A DNA stretch of 64,000 nt from a virus. Positions 50,314-58,969 of this stretch are shown piece after piece (the first letter of the stretch is position 1; the number at the start of each line of letters is the position of its first letter). The notes under the pieces were generated by a model. That model saw only the letters and a program-made list of their open reading frames with translations, was not told where the DNA came from and ran no database searches. The DNA lies in IMG/VR virus record IMGVR_UViG_3300033998_000198, positions 62,001 to 126,000 of that record, one strand, 5' to 3'. The translations under genes and the position numbers were made by a program.

Positions 50314-50916
50314 TCAGACCTTGCTTAACCTGTCCTGTGATACTGGGTTCCAGTAGTTTGACAAGCTCCAGTTGCGAGAATTTGGAGCTATATCAATTTT
50401 CTTTCCATCCTGGCACCACAGAATTCTTGCCGGGATGTTGTAGAGTTTCATGTTTATAAGGCATATTTTGTATGCCAACAGGTCATGCTCAATGCCGTAA
50501 TACATGAGATCTCTTTTTGCCCTCTCCTTGACCATGATAAAGAAACGACCTGTCCCGACACTTTTATCAAGTACCGGAGGTGGAGTAACTCCACCCTCGG
50601 ATTCTATCATATCAAGGCACTTGTTCACGTGTTTATTCAGAGATTTTCTGGTACTCAACGGAGTTGACGGCCTGAATATTAGTTCATAGTATTCACCAAA
50701 CCAATCCCAGGTATTCTGCTTCAGTACATCTACACTGAAGTGACTTGTGACATAATCATAGGTCGGCTGCTTGAATCTAACCATTGCGTCTCCTATACTG
50801 AGCTTATACGCTGCATAGTTAAGCAGTCTTTTGAATGCTTCCTGCTCATGAATGCCTTCCATCCTGACAATATTATCAATGCAGTCACCAATCATGGTCA
50901 AGGCTTGAGATTTCAT
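50314..50916 (-). CDS. Methyltransferase-like protein, SAM-binding part only
   Basis: 200 residues. VLDKSVGTGRFFIMV (about 114-128) is a good motif I of N6-adenine methyltransferases, followed by YYGIEHDLLAYKICLINMKLY, the usual motif II/III region of type I HsdM-like enzymes. The catalytic NPPY/F motif is not found downstream; the protein stops after SNYWNPVSQDRLSKV. It may be a truncated or repurposed enzyme. It lies 12 bases downstream of nrdJ and is co-transcribed. Confidence 0.6.
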   Translation of the reverse strand: MKSQALTMIGDCIDNIVRMEGIHEQEAFKRLLNYAAYKLSIGDAMVRFKQPTYDYVTSHFSVDVLKQNTWDWFGEYYELIFRPSTPLSTRKSLNKHVNKCLDMIESEGGVTPPPVLDKSVGTGRFFIMVKERAKRDLMYYGIEHDLLAYKICLINMKLYNIPARILWCQDGKKIDIAPNSRNWSLSNYWNPVSQDRLSKV

Positions 50917-50928
50917 AGGCTTTTCCTC

Positions 50929-53481
50929 CTAATTGCATTTGGATGTACCGCAGTTACGGCATACCATGCAACCTTCTAATTTTTCCATAGGTGCTCCGCA
51001 TTCACAATACTCCACACCTGGAACTGCCGCTGCTGCGGCTTCAAGTTTTGCTTTCCTTAAATCAGGCAGTATGATCTGTTTGCCTTCGTCAAGACCACAA
51101 GCCTCTCTGTTTGTACAAGATGCACAGCCGTCTTCATCTTCACAAGATACAAACTGCTGTACCCATGAACGTGGTGCATTCTGGAATATGGTCTCTCCGA
51201 AGTGTCTGTTCTGTGCTTCCACCAGGGCCTTTGCAAAAATAGCAGGACATGACTTCCCTTCGGCCTTCTTATTTCTCAGTGCAACATTGCAGCGGACGCT
51301 TGATAGCTGGTCGATTAAACCGTCAAGTACACCATCCATTACTATCTTCGTGTTAAGCCCGAGTTCTTCACAGAAGGCTCTGGACAAACGCAAAGTATAA
51401 CTTATGGTTCTTGACAACCCTTCAGTAAGACCAGAACACCCACCAGAAGAACCTGTGAAAGCAAAAGTTTCTATAATTGACTTGCCGTCATGGTTAATTA
51501 CGATGTATGTCTTTCCGCATCCTGTATGATACTGAGTTGTGTCACCAGGAGCTGTTTTTGGTCTTGAGATAGGGTAAATCGGCATTTGATCGTCAGTAAA
51601 GTCAAGATCTTCGTCAAGCTCTATTTCTGGCTGCGTCTCAAGCCCTATATTGATAGGAGCTGATTCTCTTGACTTGTCACGGTATACCGTCATCCCTTTG
51701 ATGTTACCCAATGAATACGCCATCATGAATGCTTCACGCACATCTTCTTTTGTTGTATCTGACCTCATATTGATAGTCTTTGATATACCGCTATCACAAT
51801 ATTTCTGAAGTTCAGACTGCATCATGAGATGTTCTTTATATGAAATCTCATTGGCATTCTTAAAGATAGCCTTCCATTTATCAGGAACACCATCAACATT
51901 AGCAGAACCTTTCCTTGCAACCTTATACATGAGTTCTTCACTATAGAAGCCTTCACGCTTTGCTATTTTCTCAAACAGTGCTGATACGCAAGGTAATTCC
52001 TCACCGTTTAAGATAACACGCATATATGCTGGTGAGAATAAAGGTTCGCAACCATATGATTCACAGTGCATTAATGTCGTAAGAGAGCCAGTAGGAGCGA
52101 TTGTAGATACAGCGGCGTTTCTCATGTATCCGTCTTCGCCGGATTCCATTAACCAGTTGAATTCTTCTTCCGGCAGGAAGCTCTTATAGAATTCAATAGC
52201 CTGTTCTCTGTAAGGACCGTTAAGATTGTATTTAGAGTCCTTAAATGCAGGGAAGTTCCCACGCTCTTTTCCGAGCATGTAACTATAGTAATGTCCTCTG
52301 TCATTTATGTATTTCATGATTGATGCTGCTGTTTCACGGCCCTCTTTTGATGCATATTCAAGACCCATCATGATAAGCACGTCGCCAAGACCTGTAAACC
52401 CAACACCAATTCGGCGTTGTCTGTTATGATTTTCTTTTATTTCAGAAATAGGATACTCATTTATAGTAACAATATTGTCGAGCATCCTTACTGTTGTCTC
52501 AATTGTATGATCAAGTGCAGCCCAGTCAATTGTCTGTCGACCATCGTCCAAATCTCCAGTCATTACATGAGGCAACCCAATTGACCCAAGAACGCAGGAA
52601 TTATAAGGGGGCAGCGGCTGTTCGCCGCAGGGATTACTCGCAACAATTACCTCCTCTGGAACACTGTTCCAGCGTTGAATTCTGTCAATGAATATGATAC
52701 CAGGTTCTCCGTTCTTATGTGCATGTTCAACGATATTGTCAAATAGTTCTCTTGCTGACACCCATCGTGACTGCACAAGCGTACCCGTTTCGTCTCCTGT
52801 ATCATAAAACCACATCTTCTCACCATTCTCGTCAAGGAAATACAATTCCCACGGTTTATCTTCGATTACAGCTTGGAAGAATTCTTCGGTGACACCAACA
52901 GAAAGATTGAAATTATTGATCTGGTTGTTGTCCTCTTTACAACAGATGAATCTTTCGATATCAGGATGATTTACATTCAGAATACCCATGTTGGCACCAC
53001 GACGAACTCCTCCTTGGGATACAGCACCAGTACCGGCATCGTATGCCTTCATGAATGGGATAACACCTGAACTTGGTTTGCCTGTTGTCTTTACCAATGC
53101 ACCTGCCGGACGGAGCGAACTGAAATTAAATCCTGTACCTCCTCCGGTCTTATGTATCAACGCTGCTTTCCTTATTGTGTCAAAGATATCTGACATGTCG
53201 TCCTTGATAGGAAGTACAAAACAAGCAGAACCTTGTTGTACTCTATGTGATTTGCCATAATTCATAATGACCGGACTGTTTGGCAGCAGCCTCTTTTCGG
53301 CAAAAGCATCGAATATTCTCTGCTTCCAGCGAAGTTTGTCATTGTCGTTCTCTACACTTGCGATCTTGTCTGCCATTGAAAGATATCTTTCGCATGGTGT
53401 CTCGCCAGGCTCAAGGCATCTTTTCTTCAAGATCTTGATTGCATTGTCTGATAGACTAAGTTGTTCTATCACGAACCTCAC
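50929..53481 (-). CDS. nrdJ: Ribonucleotide reductase, class II (adenosylcobalamin-dependent)
   Basis: 850 residues. The NrdJ core is complete: GSACFVLPIKDDMSDIFDTI (first redox Cys, about 72), GGTGFNFSSLRPAG, NPCGEQPLPPYNSC (thiyl-radical Cys region, about 300), APTGSLTTLMHCESYGCEPL and a later Gly-rich SGGCSGLTEG. The C-terminus has CASCTNREACG and CECGAPMEKLEGCMVCRNCG, zinc/redox Cys motifs. It reduces ribonucleotides with vitamin B12, which works without oxygen and fits an anaerobic host. Its start overlaps the upstream stop. Confidence 0.93.
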   Translation of the reverse strand: MRFVIEQLSLSDNAIKILKKRCLEPGETPCERYLSMADKIASVENDNDKLRWKQRIFDAFAEKRLLPNSPVIMNYGKSHRVQQGSACFVLPIKDDMSDIFDTIRKAALIHKTGGGTGFNFSSLRPAGALVKTTGKPSSGVIPFMKAYDAGTGAVSQGGVRRGANMGILNVNHPDIERFICCKEDNNQINNFNLSVGVTEEFFQAVIEDKPWELYFLDENGEKMWFYDTGDETGTLVQSRWVSARELFDNIVEHAHKNGEPGIIFIDRIQRWNSVPEEVIVASNPCGEQPLPPYNSCVLGSIGLPHVMTGDLDDGRQTIDWAALDHTIETTVRMLDNIVTINEYPISEIKENHNRQRRIGVGFTGLGDVLIMMGLEYASKEGRETAASIMKYINDRGHYYSYMLGKERGNFPAFKDSKYNLNGPYREQAIEFYKSFLPEEEFNWLMESGEDGYMRNAAVSTIAPTGSLTTLMHCESYGCEPLFSPAYMRVILNGEELPCVSALFEKIAKREGFYSEELMYKVARKGSANVDGVPDKWKAIFKNANEISYKEHLMMQSELQKYCDSGISKTINMRSDTTKEDVREAFMMAYSLGNIKGMTVYRDKSRESAPINIGLETQPEIELDEDLDFTDDQMPIYPISRPKTAPGDTTQYHTGCGKTYIVINHDGKSIIETFAFTGSSGGCSGLTEGLSRTISYTLRLSRAFCEELGLNTKIVMDGVLDGLIDQLSSVRCNVALRNKKAEGKSCPAIFAKALVEAQNRHFGETIFQNAPRSWVQQFVSCEDEDGCASCTNREACGLDEGKQIILPDLRKAKLEAAAAAVPGVEYCECGAPMEKLEGCMVCRNCGTSKCN

Positions 53482-53885
53482 TCCTTTTCGTTATCTGTGC
53501 AAATCTTGGCCCTCAAGTATTTAATCTCATAAGGGACTATCAGAACCCGTTTGTCTTCCGGGAACTTACCAACGTCTTTCATATGCTGCAATCCTTCTAC
53601 CAGTGCATCTATCTCGTTCATGCTTAACTGGACAAGAGGCTGTAACAAAAAGAATTCTTCCTCACCTTTTAATATGCATGGTATGTGCCCTATTTCAATC
53701 TGTTTCTGCTCCATGTCATATGCTTTGAGTTTGAATTCTACTTTTTCAAGGGCCTTCTTAACCGTTTCAAGGACAGTGACCATATGAGCAGAAGCATCCG
53801 CCTTTGAAATAAGTTCCTTGTCGTTCTTGCACTTATCGCTGGAATAGTATTGTATAAGAGAATCTATTACAGAAAACACACTCAT
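53478..53885 (-). CDS. Unknown protein upstream of nrdJ
   Basis: 135 residues. Begins MSVFSVIDSLIQYYSSDKCK, has a helical centre with ALEKVEFKLKAYDMEQKQIE and then IPCILKGEEEFFLLQPLVQL. No named domain. It overlaps nrdJ by four bases, so it is translated with it. SD is GGGGG with a TAGTAAGTAAT spacer. Confidence 0.55.
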   Translation of the reverse strand: MSVFSVIDSLIQYYSSDKCKNDKELISKADASAHMVTVLETVKKALEKVEFKLKAYDMEQKQIEIGHIPCILKGEEEFFLLQPLVQLSMNEIDALVEGLQHMKDVGKFPEDKRVLIVPYEIKYLRAKICTDNEKE

Positions 53886-53893
53886 ATTACTTA

Positions 53894-54466
53894 CTACCCC
53901 CTATTGCTCTCTAATTGTTGGATCTTTTTCTTTAATGCCTCTATTTCCAACCGCTGGCATTCATTGTCATGCATATAAGCCTTCATATGGGTAACGAGAG
54001 ATGCAAGGTCTTCAAGCTCAATGATAGCATATCTGTGAGGGTCTTCCTTGAATGCAAAAGGAAGACACATCACTTTGTTTGTGCTTCGAGCTTCCTCTCG
54101 TGCTTTGTCGAGCCATCCTTTCTGGATGCTCATGGATCTCTCCCCTGACTTTAACTGTCTGCCTGTACGTTCTTTGTTTTCCGGATGAAGAATCTCATCA
54201 ACGACATCTCCTTTCTCGAACCAAAGAGCACCGGAGGCCCTTGATCTTCTGGCCTCCTTTATTGTAGGTATATTATTTAATTCATCTGCTGTATCCTGTT
54301 CGAGAATTTTCCATGAATCTTTTGCTCCAGCCTTCTTTGAATCAAATATTTTAGTCCGGCCGGGATTGCTTCGTTTCTTATCTCCGGGTAGCTTTAAAAG
54401 AACCTGATCAAAACACCGATAGCACTTTTCGGAGTTCAGGCATCTGTTTTCATACTCGCAACTCAT
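53894..54466 (-). CDS. Holliday-junction-resolvase-like / PD-(D/E)XK-like protein
   Basis: 190 residues. The N-terminus has CEYENRCLNSEKCYRCFDQV, a Cys-rich site. The centre, ASGALWFEKGDVVDEILHPE, followed by ERSMSIQKGWLDKAREEARS and then VMCLPFAFKEDPHRYAIIEL, matches the layout of small phage resolvases (G-D-V-V-x-D/E, then W-L-x-K, then a beta strand with a hydrophobic core). Some catalytic residues look altered. It would be the second resolvase in this phage. The C-terminus is a coiled coil. Confidence 0.5.
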   Translation of the reverse strand: MSCEYENRCLNSEKCYRCFDQVLLKLPGDKKRSNPGRTKIFDSKKAGAKDSWKILEQDTADELNNIPTIKEARRSRASGALWFEKGDVVDEILHPENKERTGRQLKSGERSMSIQKGWLDKAREEARSTNKVMCLPFAFKEDPHRYAIIELEDLASLVTHMKAYMHDNECQRLEIEALKKKIQQLESNRG

Positions 54467-54960
54467 GGCTGACCACCGCTAATGTTTGATTCAATCTTCA
54501 ACATGGCGTTATCTGTAACAAGAGCTGCTTTCTTTCCTTCAAGTATCTTAATCATTTCCTGCATAAAGATATGACGTTCCTCGTATCCCATAACAAGGTC
54601 GTAGATAGAATGTTTCATTCCTGGAAGTGGATTGTTTTTCAGATATGTAACCACATGACTTTTAACTTCTGACTCGGTCGGCTTCTGTGTGGTTGGAATA
54701 GAGGATTTAACCGTGCTGAAGGCTTCAGTGGTTGCAAGTTTCATGAGAGTTTCATATTTCTCGAAGTTACGTCTTATATATGCAAAGTCCAGAAGGGCTT
54801 CGCTAAGAATTGAGTCTATCTCTGATGTAATTCTTTTGATGTCACCGGTAGTTGGGTCAGCCGGGATGTCTATTTTATTAATTTGATCAATATAGTATTG
54901 CTCCCTCTGAGCCCATTCGGCGTTTGTGTACGCCAGCTTAACATTGGCCATATTGCCCAT
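54463..54960 (-). CDS. Unknown helical protein
   Basis: 165 residues; GGGAGG ten bases before ATG. Long helices with ILSEALLDFAYIRRNFEKYE and a C-terminal IFMQEMIKILEGKKAALVTD. No motif. ATGA overlap with the resolvase-like gene suggests they work together, perhaps in recombination. Confidence 0.5.
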   Translation of the reverse strand: MGNMANVKLAYTNAEWAQREQYYIDQINKIDIPADPTTGDIKRITSEIDSILSEALLDFAYIRRNFEKYETLMKLATTEAFSTVKSSIPTTQKPTESEVKSHVVTYLKNNPLPGMKHSIYDLVMGYEERHIFMQEMIKILEGKKAALVTDNAMLKIESNISGGQP

Positions 54961-55023
54961 AATTAAGTAACCTCCCTTTTCGCCTGTGAATAATATTTTA
55001 ACATAATGTAGGAGCTAAATCAA

Positions 55024-55620
55024 TCATTCATAATACTTTATAATCGGCTTAATCAGATTCCATAACTCCCTCTTATTGGTCTGCAAGTCTTTCTTCTGAT
55101 CTTCTGTCAACGGATCTTTAGACTGTTCTTCCAGCTTGTTTATCCGTATTATGTTGTCCAGTATTTCCGGCGGAATTATAATAACATCCATCTTATCTGT
55201 CGGTTTGATTCCATAATCTCCGACGCTAACAACAACTGATGGGCTGATATCATTTATCTCCAAAGTCATTATTGTATCAAATTTCTCTTTTGTTCCTCCT
55301 TCAGCTTTATTGTATGAAGTGAAGTAAACGGCATTAAAGTCCATATTGATATCTTTGAAGACCTTTTTGAACAGATCTATATAGTCCTTGCCGCCTCTTA
55401 AAGTTTCAAGAACAAACATGATCTTTGAGTTCAGGTTCCCTATACCTCTTTCAACTTCATTACCATTCATTATCGCTACTGAGTAAGCATACAAGTCATC
55501 AAGATACAGGTAACGCTGAATAAATTGCCAGCAGTATTCTGGATCATCTGCATTCTCAAACAGACAGTCGTGGATGTCCTTCAATAACTGCTTATTATTC
55601 GTCCTGTATTGAAGTGCCAC
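55024..55620 (-). CDS. Possible uracil-DNA-glycosylase-fold protein
   Basis: 198 residues. The stretch NLNSKIMFVLETLRGGKDYI, then MDFNAVYFTSYNKAEGGTKE, then LEINDISPSVVVSVGDYG follows the order of family 4/5 uracil-DNA glycosylases (VGEAPG..., VYITNxxKCRPPxNR, E..L..I.P.VIVxLG). The catalytic glycine-rich loop and the Cys cluster are missing, so activity is doubtful. It could be a structural relative. SD AGGAGGTG. Confidence 0.45.
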   Translation of the reverse strand: MALQYRTNNKQLLKDIHDCLFENADDPEYCWQFIQRYLYLDDLYAYSVAIMNGNEVERGIGNLNSKIMFVLETLRGGKDYIDLFKKVFKDINMDFNAVYFTSYNKAEGGTKEKFDTIMTLEINDISPSVVVSVGDYGIKPTDKMDVIIIPPEILDNIIRINKLEEQSKDPLTEDQKKDLQTNKRELWNLIKPIIKYYE

Positions 55621-55639
55621 TTATATCACCTCCTCATGC

Positions 55640-55900
55640 TTACACATAATCTATTACAATCTCATCTCCCGGCTGGATGTTAAGCTCAGGAGCAAGCATA
55701 ACAGAACGCCATTGCACCTGTAACTCGAATCCGTGTTTTAACCTTGTACCATTTACAAACACATTTACTGTTGATTCATGAGTCGGTTTTTCCTGAAGCT
55801 CAAACTTGAGCTGCCCGCCGGCAGGACAGCTCGTTACGGTAAAACATTCATGCATCATCCTGACATTCGGGACATCTGGTTTACCGAAGAAATCATCCAT
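55640..55900 (-). CDS. Small protein with a VFVNG-type beta domain
   Basis: 86 residues. VNVFVNGTRLKHGFELQVQW then VMLAPELNIQPGDEIVIDYV repeats the beta-sandwich pattern of the tail genes at 22532 and 23956. Its location in the leftward, non-structural half is odd for a virion domain. SD is not strong. It begins four bases after the stop of the next-upstream small gene. Confidence 0.55.
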   Translation of the reverse strand: MDDFFGKPDVPNVRMMHECFTVTSCPAGGQLKFELQEKPTHESTVNVFVNGTRLKHGFELQVQWRSVMLAPELNIQPGDEIVIDYV

Positions 55901-55903
55901 GAT

Positions 55904-56095
55904 TTATGATGGAATCTTTTTGCTTTTATGCAGCCGTTTGAAATCATCACAGCATGTATGTGCTTGGAACTTAAAGAACTTGGCATTTCCTTTTGTACAT
56001 TTTTCAGCAACCGGGTCTCATTTAATGCAGTTTCCGCAACTACTTACATGTGGATTTGGCTCTTTTGTGGCCTCATACCTCATACATTGCTTCAC
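55904..56095 (-). pseudogene. Small zinc protein with in-frame TGA at a Trp-like position
   Basis: From GTG 56095 (or ATG 56083) the frame encodes MKQCMRYEATKEPNPHVSSC, GNCIK, then TGA (56018-56020), then DPVAEKCTKGNAKFFKFQAH, TCCDDFKRLHKSKKIPS and TAA (55904). CxxC...C...CC would make one zinc site only if the TGA is read through; CGNCIKW is a usual form of this motif, so the TGA sits where Trp (TGG) is expected. Neighbouring genes use TGA as a true stop. It is either a recent nonsense mutation or a readthrough gene. Confidence 0.5.
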
Positions 56096-56734
56096 CTACT
56101 TCTTCATGTATTCCTTTAGAACCTGCTCGGCGTTTGTACCGACATGTCGGGCTTCAAGATTCTTCAGTGCCGGTATAGTATCTATCATTGTTTCCTTGTA
56201 TTCAGGAACAATAGGACAAACACTAAACCCTGTATAGATATATGCTATCGCTGCAAGAATTGAACCCCAGGGGTATCCATTATCTCCTTTCTTGATGTCT
56301 ACATGAATCTTGTCGTCAAAATAAGATGGAGACCATATCGTTACTGTATTGTTTACTTCTGATACTCTTATCTTCAGAGATCTTAGATGCTCACAGATGT
56401 GTTCTGCGTCCTTGAACATATAATTATAGTCCATCTTAAACATTCTATCAAGGTCTTGCTTTTGTTCATCACTTAATAATTTCCAGTGAATGATTCCACG
56501 ACCAAGATGATTTGTGGCTTCTATCCTGTAAAGTTTCTCGTCGATATCTCCGCAGTTGCTGCAATTGATTCGATGTTTTGATGTACTGCATATCTGTGGA
56601 CCCATCGGTCCTGGCTTCATTTTTAATTCGTATGTGTCATCAGCATATACGACTTTTATTGCTTTCATTTCTTCTATAACAGAAAGCGTTCCGGTCTTAC
56701 ATAGCGGACACACAGCATATGGTTTATCACTCAT
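56096..56734 (-). CDS. Unknown protein with two zinc knuckles
   Basis: 212 residues. CPLCKTGTLSVIE at the N-terminus and INCSNCGDIDEKLYRIEATN near residue 55 form two CxxC knuckles; a helical middle and a Trp/Tyr-containing beta end follow. No named family. ATG overlaps the upstream gene's end (8 bases). Confidence 0.55.
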   Translation of the reverse strand: MSDKPYAVCPLCKTGTLSVIEEMKAIKVVYADDTYELKMKPGPMGPQICSTSKHRINCSNCGDIDEKLYRIEATNHLGRGIIHWKLLSDEQKQDLDRMFKMDYNYMFKDAEHICEHLRSLKIRVSEVNNTVTIWSPSYFDDKIHVDIKKGDNGYPWGSILAAIAYIYTGFSVCPIVPEYKETMIDTIPALKNLEARHVGTNAEQVLKEYMKK

Positions 56735-57224
56735 TATCTCTCATTCCTTCCCAAATGGCATTTGCCAACTGGATGCCAAGCAATCCAGTATAATATTCGT
56801 TTTCATTGATAAGAAAACTCTCCCAATTGAGTTTTTCTCTCTTTGTTTCCACCATGTTTTCATAATCCGGGATGTCATTAGGGTATTTATTATCGTCGAC
56901 TTCTTTAAATATACGTTCATGATGTTGGCGGGCCAGGTCTACAAACAGATCTTTTCCGCCTGCTTTATTCTTTCCATAGATCCAAGCATGGTTATAATGA
57001 ACCTGTTTATTATAAACAATATCATCAAATTCTCCATCCCATGCTTCCCATTCATAATCTGGAAGTAATTTGTCAAGTATATAACAACCGATTATTGCAG
57101 TCTGCCGGCAGCAGTTCCCCTGCCATTGATAATACAGCAGGGGATTTGCAGCCTTTAGCAAGTAATGCAGCAGCGGAATGAATCGGGAATACATTTTATC
57201 CTTTACGGATTCAATCGTATCCAT
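56727..57224 (-). CDS. Papain/transglutaminase-like fold protein
   Basis: 165 residues. QWQGNCCRQTAIIGCYILDK (Cys, about 36), VHYNHAWIYGKNKAGGKDLF (His, about 79) and FVDLARQHHERIF (Asp, about 95) follow the Cys-His-Asp order and spacing of transglutaminase/papain-like folds. The Cys sits at a helix start after GN, as expected. It could be a cysteine protease, amidase or crosslinking enzyme against host proteins. No signal peptide. Confidence 0.5.
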   Translation of the reverse strand: MDTIESVKDKMYSRFIPLLHYLLKAANPLLYYQWQGNCCRQTAIIGCYILDKLLPDYEWEAWDGEFDDIVYNKQVHYNHAWIYGKNKAGGKDLFVDLARQHHERIFKEVDDNKYPNDIPDYENMVETKREKLNWESFLINENEYYTGLLGIQLANAIWEGMRDNE

Positions 57225-57232
57225 GATTTCAC

Positions 57233-57508
57233 CTACCTCTGTTTAGTTCGCATATTGTAGTAGTCCTCCATAGCAGGTTCGTAAATATCTTTTGAATAAA
57301 CTCTTGTTACTCCTTTCTTTGTCGGGTAATAAAATCTTGGGATTTCTATTTGCCGGCGTTCATAGTATTTTTTAATGATGCTATGGACTTCCGAAGGAGT
57401 AGCTCTCATACTTGTATACTTGAGTCTTTCAGTATATATTTCTGCAATTTCAGTTGCGAACAACATGTGTTCCTCAAGTTCTACAGGCTGAAGGTAAATA
57501 TATGACAT
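57233..57508 (-). CDS. Small unknown protein, 91 residues
   Basis: ATG 57508 (MSYIYLQPVELEEHMLFATE) has GGGAGGCGA upstream; an upstream ATG gives a longer but SD-less version. Helical N-terminus and a basic, Tyr-rich second half (YYERRQIEIPRFYYPTKKGV). No family recognised. Confidence 0.55.
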   Translation of the reverse strand: MSYIYLQPVELEEHMLFATEIAEIYTERLKYTSMRATPSEVHSIIKKYYERRQIEIPRFYYPTKKGVTRVYSKDIYEPAMEDYYNMRTKQR

Positions 57509-57593
57509 GTTAATCGCCTCCCGCCATGATGTGACGCAATACACGACGAATCAATACTTGTCAGTTCAATTCTCATAGCATTTAGCATTTACC

Positions 57594-57950
57594 TCACTTC
57601 AATTTCATAGTAAATACCGGTGTCTTCTTTACAAATGCGTCCACCTCAGCCTGTGTGATTTCGCCATTTTTGACGGCCTGATTAACCATGTCCATGTCAG
57701 GTTCCAGCGTCATCTTTATATACTGTTTAAGACCTTTCTTGGCCAAAAATGCAACAAAATCCTCTTTCTTTACAGTCTCTCTTGTGGATTCTGTAAGGGT
57801 CAAGGTTCTGTTAAGATGTTTTACAGTATTTACCCTATCAGCAATCATCTGAGCCTTTAAGACGTCCTTTATGCTGTCTTGTTCCTCTTTCCTTACTTTA
57901 ATTTCATCGTCAAGTTCTATATATCGAGTTACTTTTTCCATATCAATCAT
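57594..57950 (-). CDS. Small coiled-coil protein
   Basis: 118 residues. N-terminal coiled coil (YIELDDEIKVRKEEQDSIKD), then a beta segment (HLNRTLTLTESTRETVKKED) and a helical end. The pattern resembles small phage proteins called Gp45-like/host-nuclease-inhibitor-like without specific identity. Start overlaps the upstream stop region (ATGA), SD GGAGG. Confidence 0.5.
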   Translation of the reverse strand: MIDMEKVTRYIELDDEIKVRKEEQDSIKDVLKAQMIADRVNTVKHLNRTLTLTESTRETVKKEDFVAFLAKKGLKQYIKMTLEPDMDMVNQAVKNGEITQAEVDAFVKKTPVFTMKLK

Positions 57951-58969
57951 CAGAATCTCTCCTCCTCATCTATATATGGATCGGCTTCTTCAAGCTCGTC
58001 CTCATCAATTCCGGCAATTTCTTCTGGTGAGATATACTCTATAGAAATGCCTATAATCTGTTTGTCCGGATCTCCGTCTTCGTATGCTACATAACATGTG
58101 TATGAACCATCACCAAATCCCGACGAAGAAACTGTACCTCCAGGGACAACACCCGCACCCAGGTCTGACAAAGTGATATGGCAACACTGTTCATACCAGG
58201 GTTCGTCTTCAAATCCAAGATCCTTTTGTTTGTCAGGATTGTCGACATGGAACACCGCATTGTTGTTCTTAAATACATCGATGTCAAATATTCCACATTG
58301 GCCGGAATCTACTCCAATATTAAAGTTTAGAGGAATCATTTCAATTTCCGTTCCGTCTTTTGAAATGTAGAGATCTTTGTGCATTGCTGTAAGTACGGTA
58401 ACACGGTTACCCCAGTGTTCAATGTCTGCTTTATGACAGAATGCCATCCATTTTCCTTTCTTTACGTTCTCAAGTTTACCCTGGCACCATGTTCCAAGAC
58501 TATAGCAAGGATCTGAAACGATAACAGTTCCAGATGTGATATCGAATTCACCAAGGTCAATTGCATCCCACAATGGACTATCATTAGACAACTCATTGTC
58601 TGAAAGTTCTTCATATATTTCCACCGGAATTTCAATGAACACAGTTGGGTCATCATACGCAACACCGGAAGCACTAATCCTTGAGTCGGTTGAACCAAAC
58701 AAGTCAAGCAGCAGCTTGTTAGCTGCAAGATAATGCTCTTGTGGATTATAACCTGCCATGCAGATCTTGTCATAATCCTCCTCGTCAAGTAGTTCATCAG
58801 GATCAATTTCTACAGCTACAGAAAGAGTTTCGTCATCCAGATATACTGACAACGGAGTTTTGACATGGGTCTTTCTGTAAATCAACTGTTTGAACATCTT
58901 TTCCATTTCATCTGTGGTTGTCCTAAACAGCACACACAATGGATTTAAGTTAAAACCATTGACAATCAT
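57950..58969 (-). CDS. Unknown protein with DPCY motif
   Basis: 339 residues. A helical N-terminal part is followed by a beta domain with FDITSGTVIVSDPCYSLGTW (about residue 145), NIGVDSGQCGIFDIDVFKNN (about 215) and SSSGFGDGSYTCYVAYEDGD (about 285), a pattern seen in DUF4241-type proteins. The C-terminus is strongly acidic. Function unknown; such proteins are scattered in phages and bacteria. Overlaps its neighbours by four or fewer bases. Confidence 0.55.
   Translation of the reverse strand: MIVNGFNLNPLCVLFRTTTDEMEKMFKQLIYRKTHVKTPLSVYLDDETLSVAVEIDPDELLDEEDYDKICMAGYNPQEHYLAANKLLLDLFGSTDSRISASGVAYDDPTVFIEIPVEIYEELSDNELSNDSPLWDAIDLGEFDITSGTVIVSDPCYSLGTWCQGKLENVKKGKWMAFCHKADIEHWGNRVTVLTAMHKDLYISKDGTEIEMIPLNFNIGVDSGQCGIFDIDVFKNNNAVFHVDNPDKQKDLGFEDEPWYEQCCHITLSDLGAGVVPGGTVSSSGFGDGSYTCYVAYEDGDPDKQIIGISIEYISPEEIAGIDEDELEEADPYIDEEERF

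Noticed and set aside
50933-51400. Rightward 155-codon frame antisense to the nrdJ 3' end
   Set aside because: It is a shadow of the zinc-motif end of NrdJ and has no SD.
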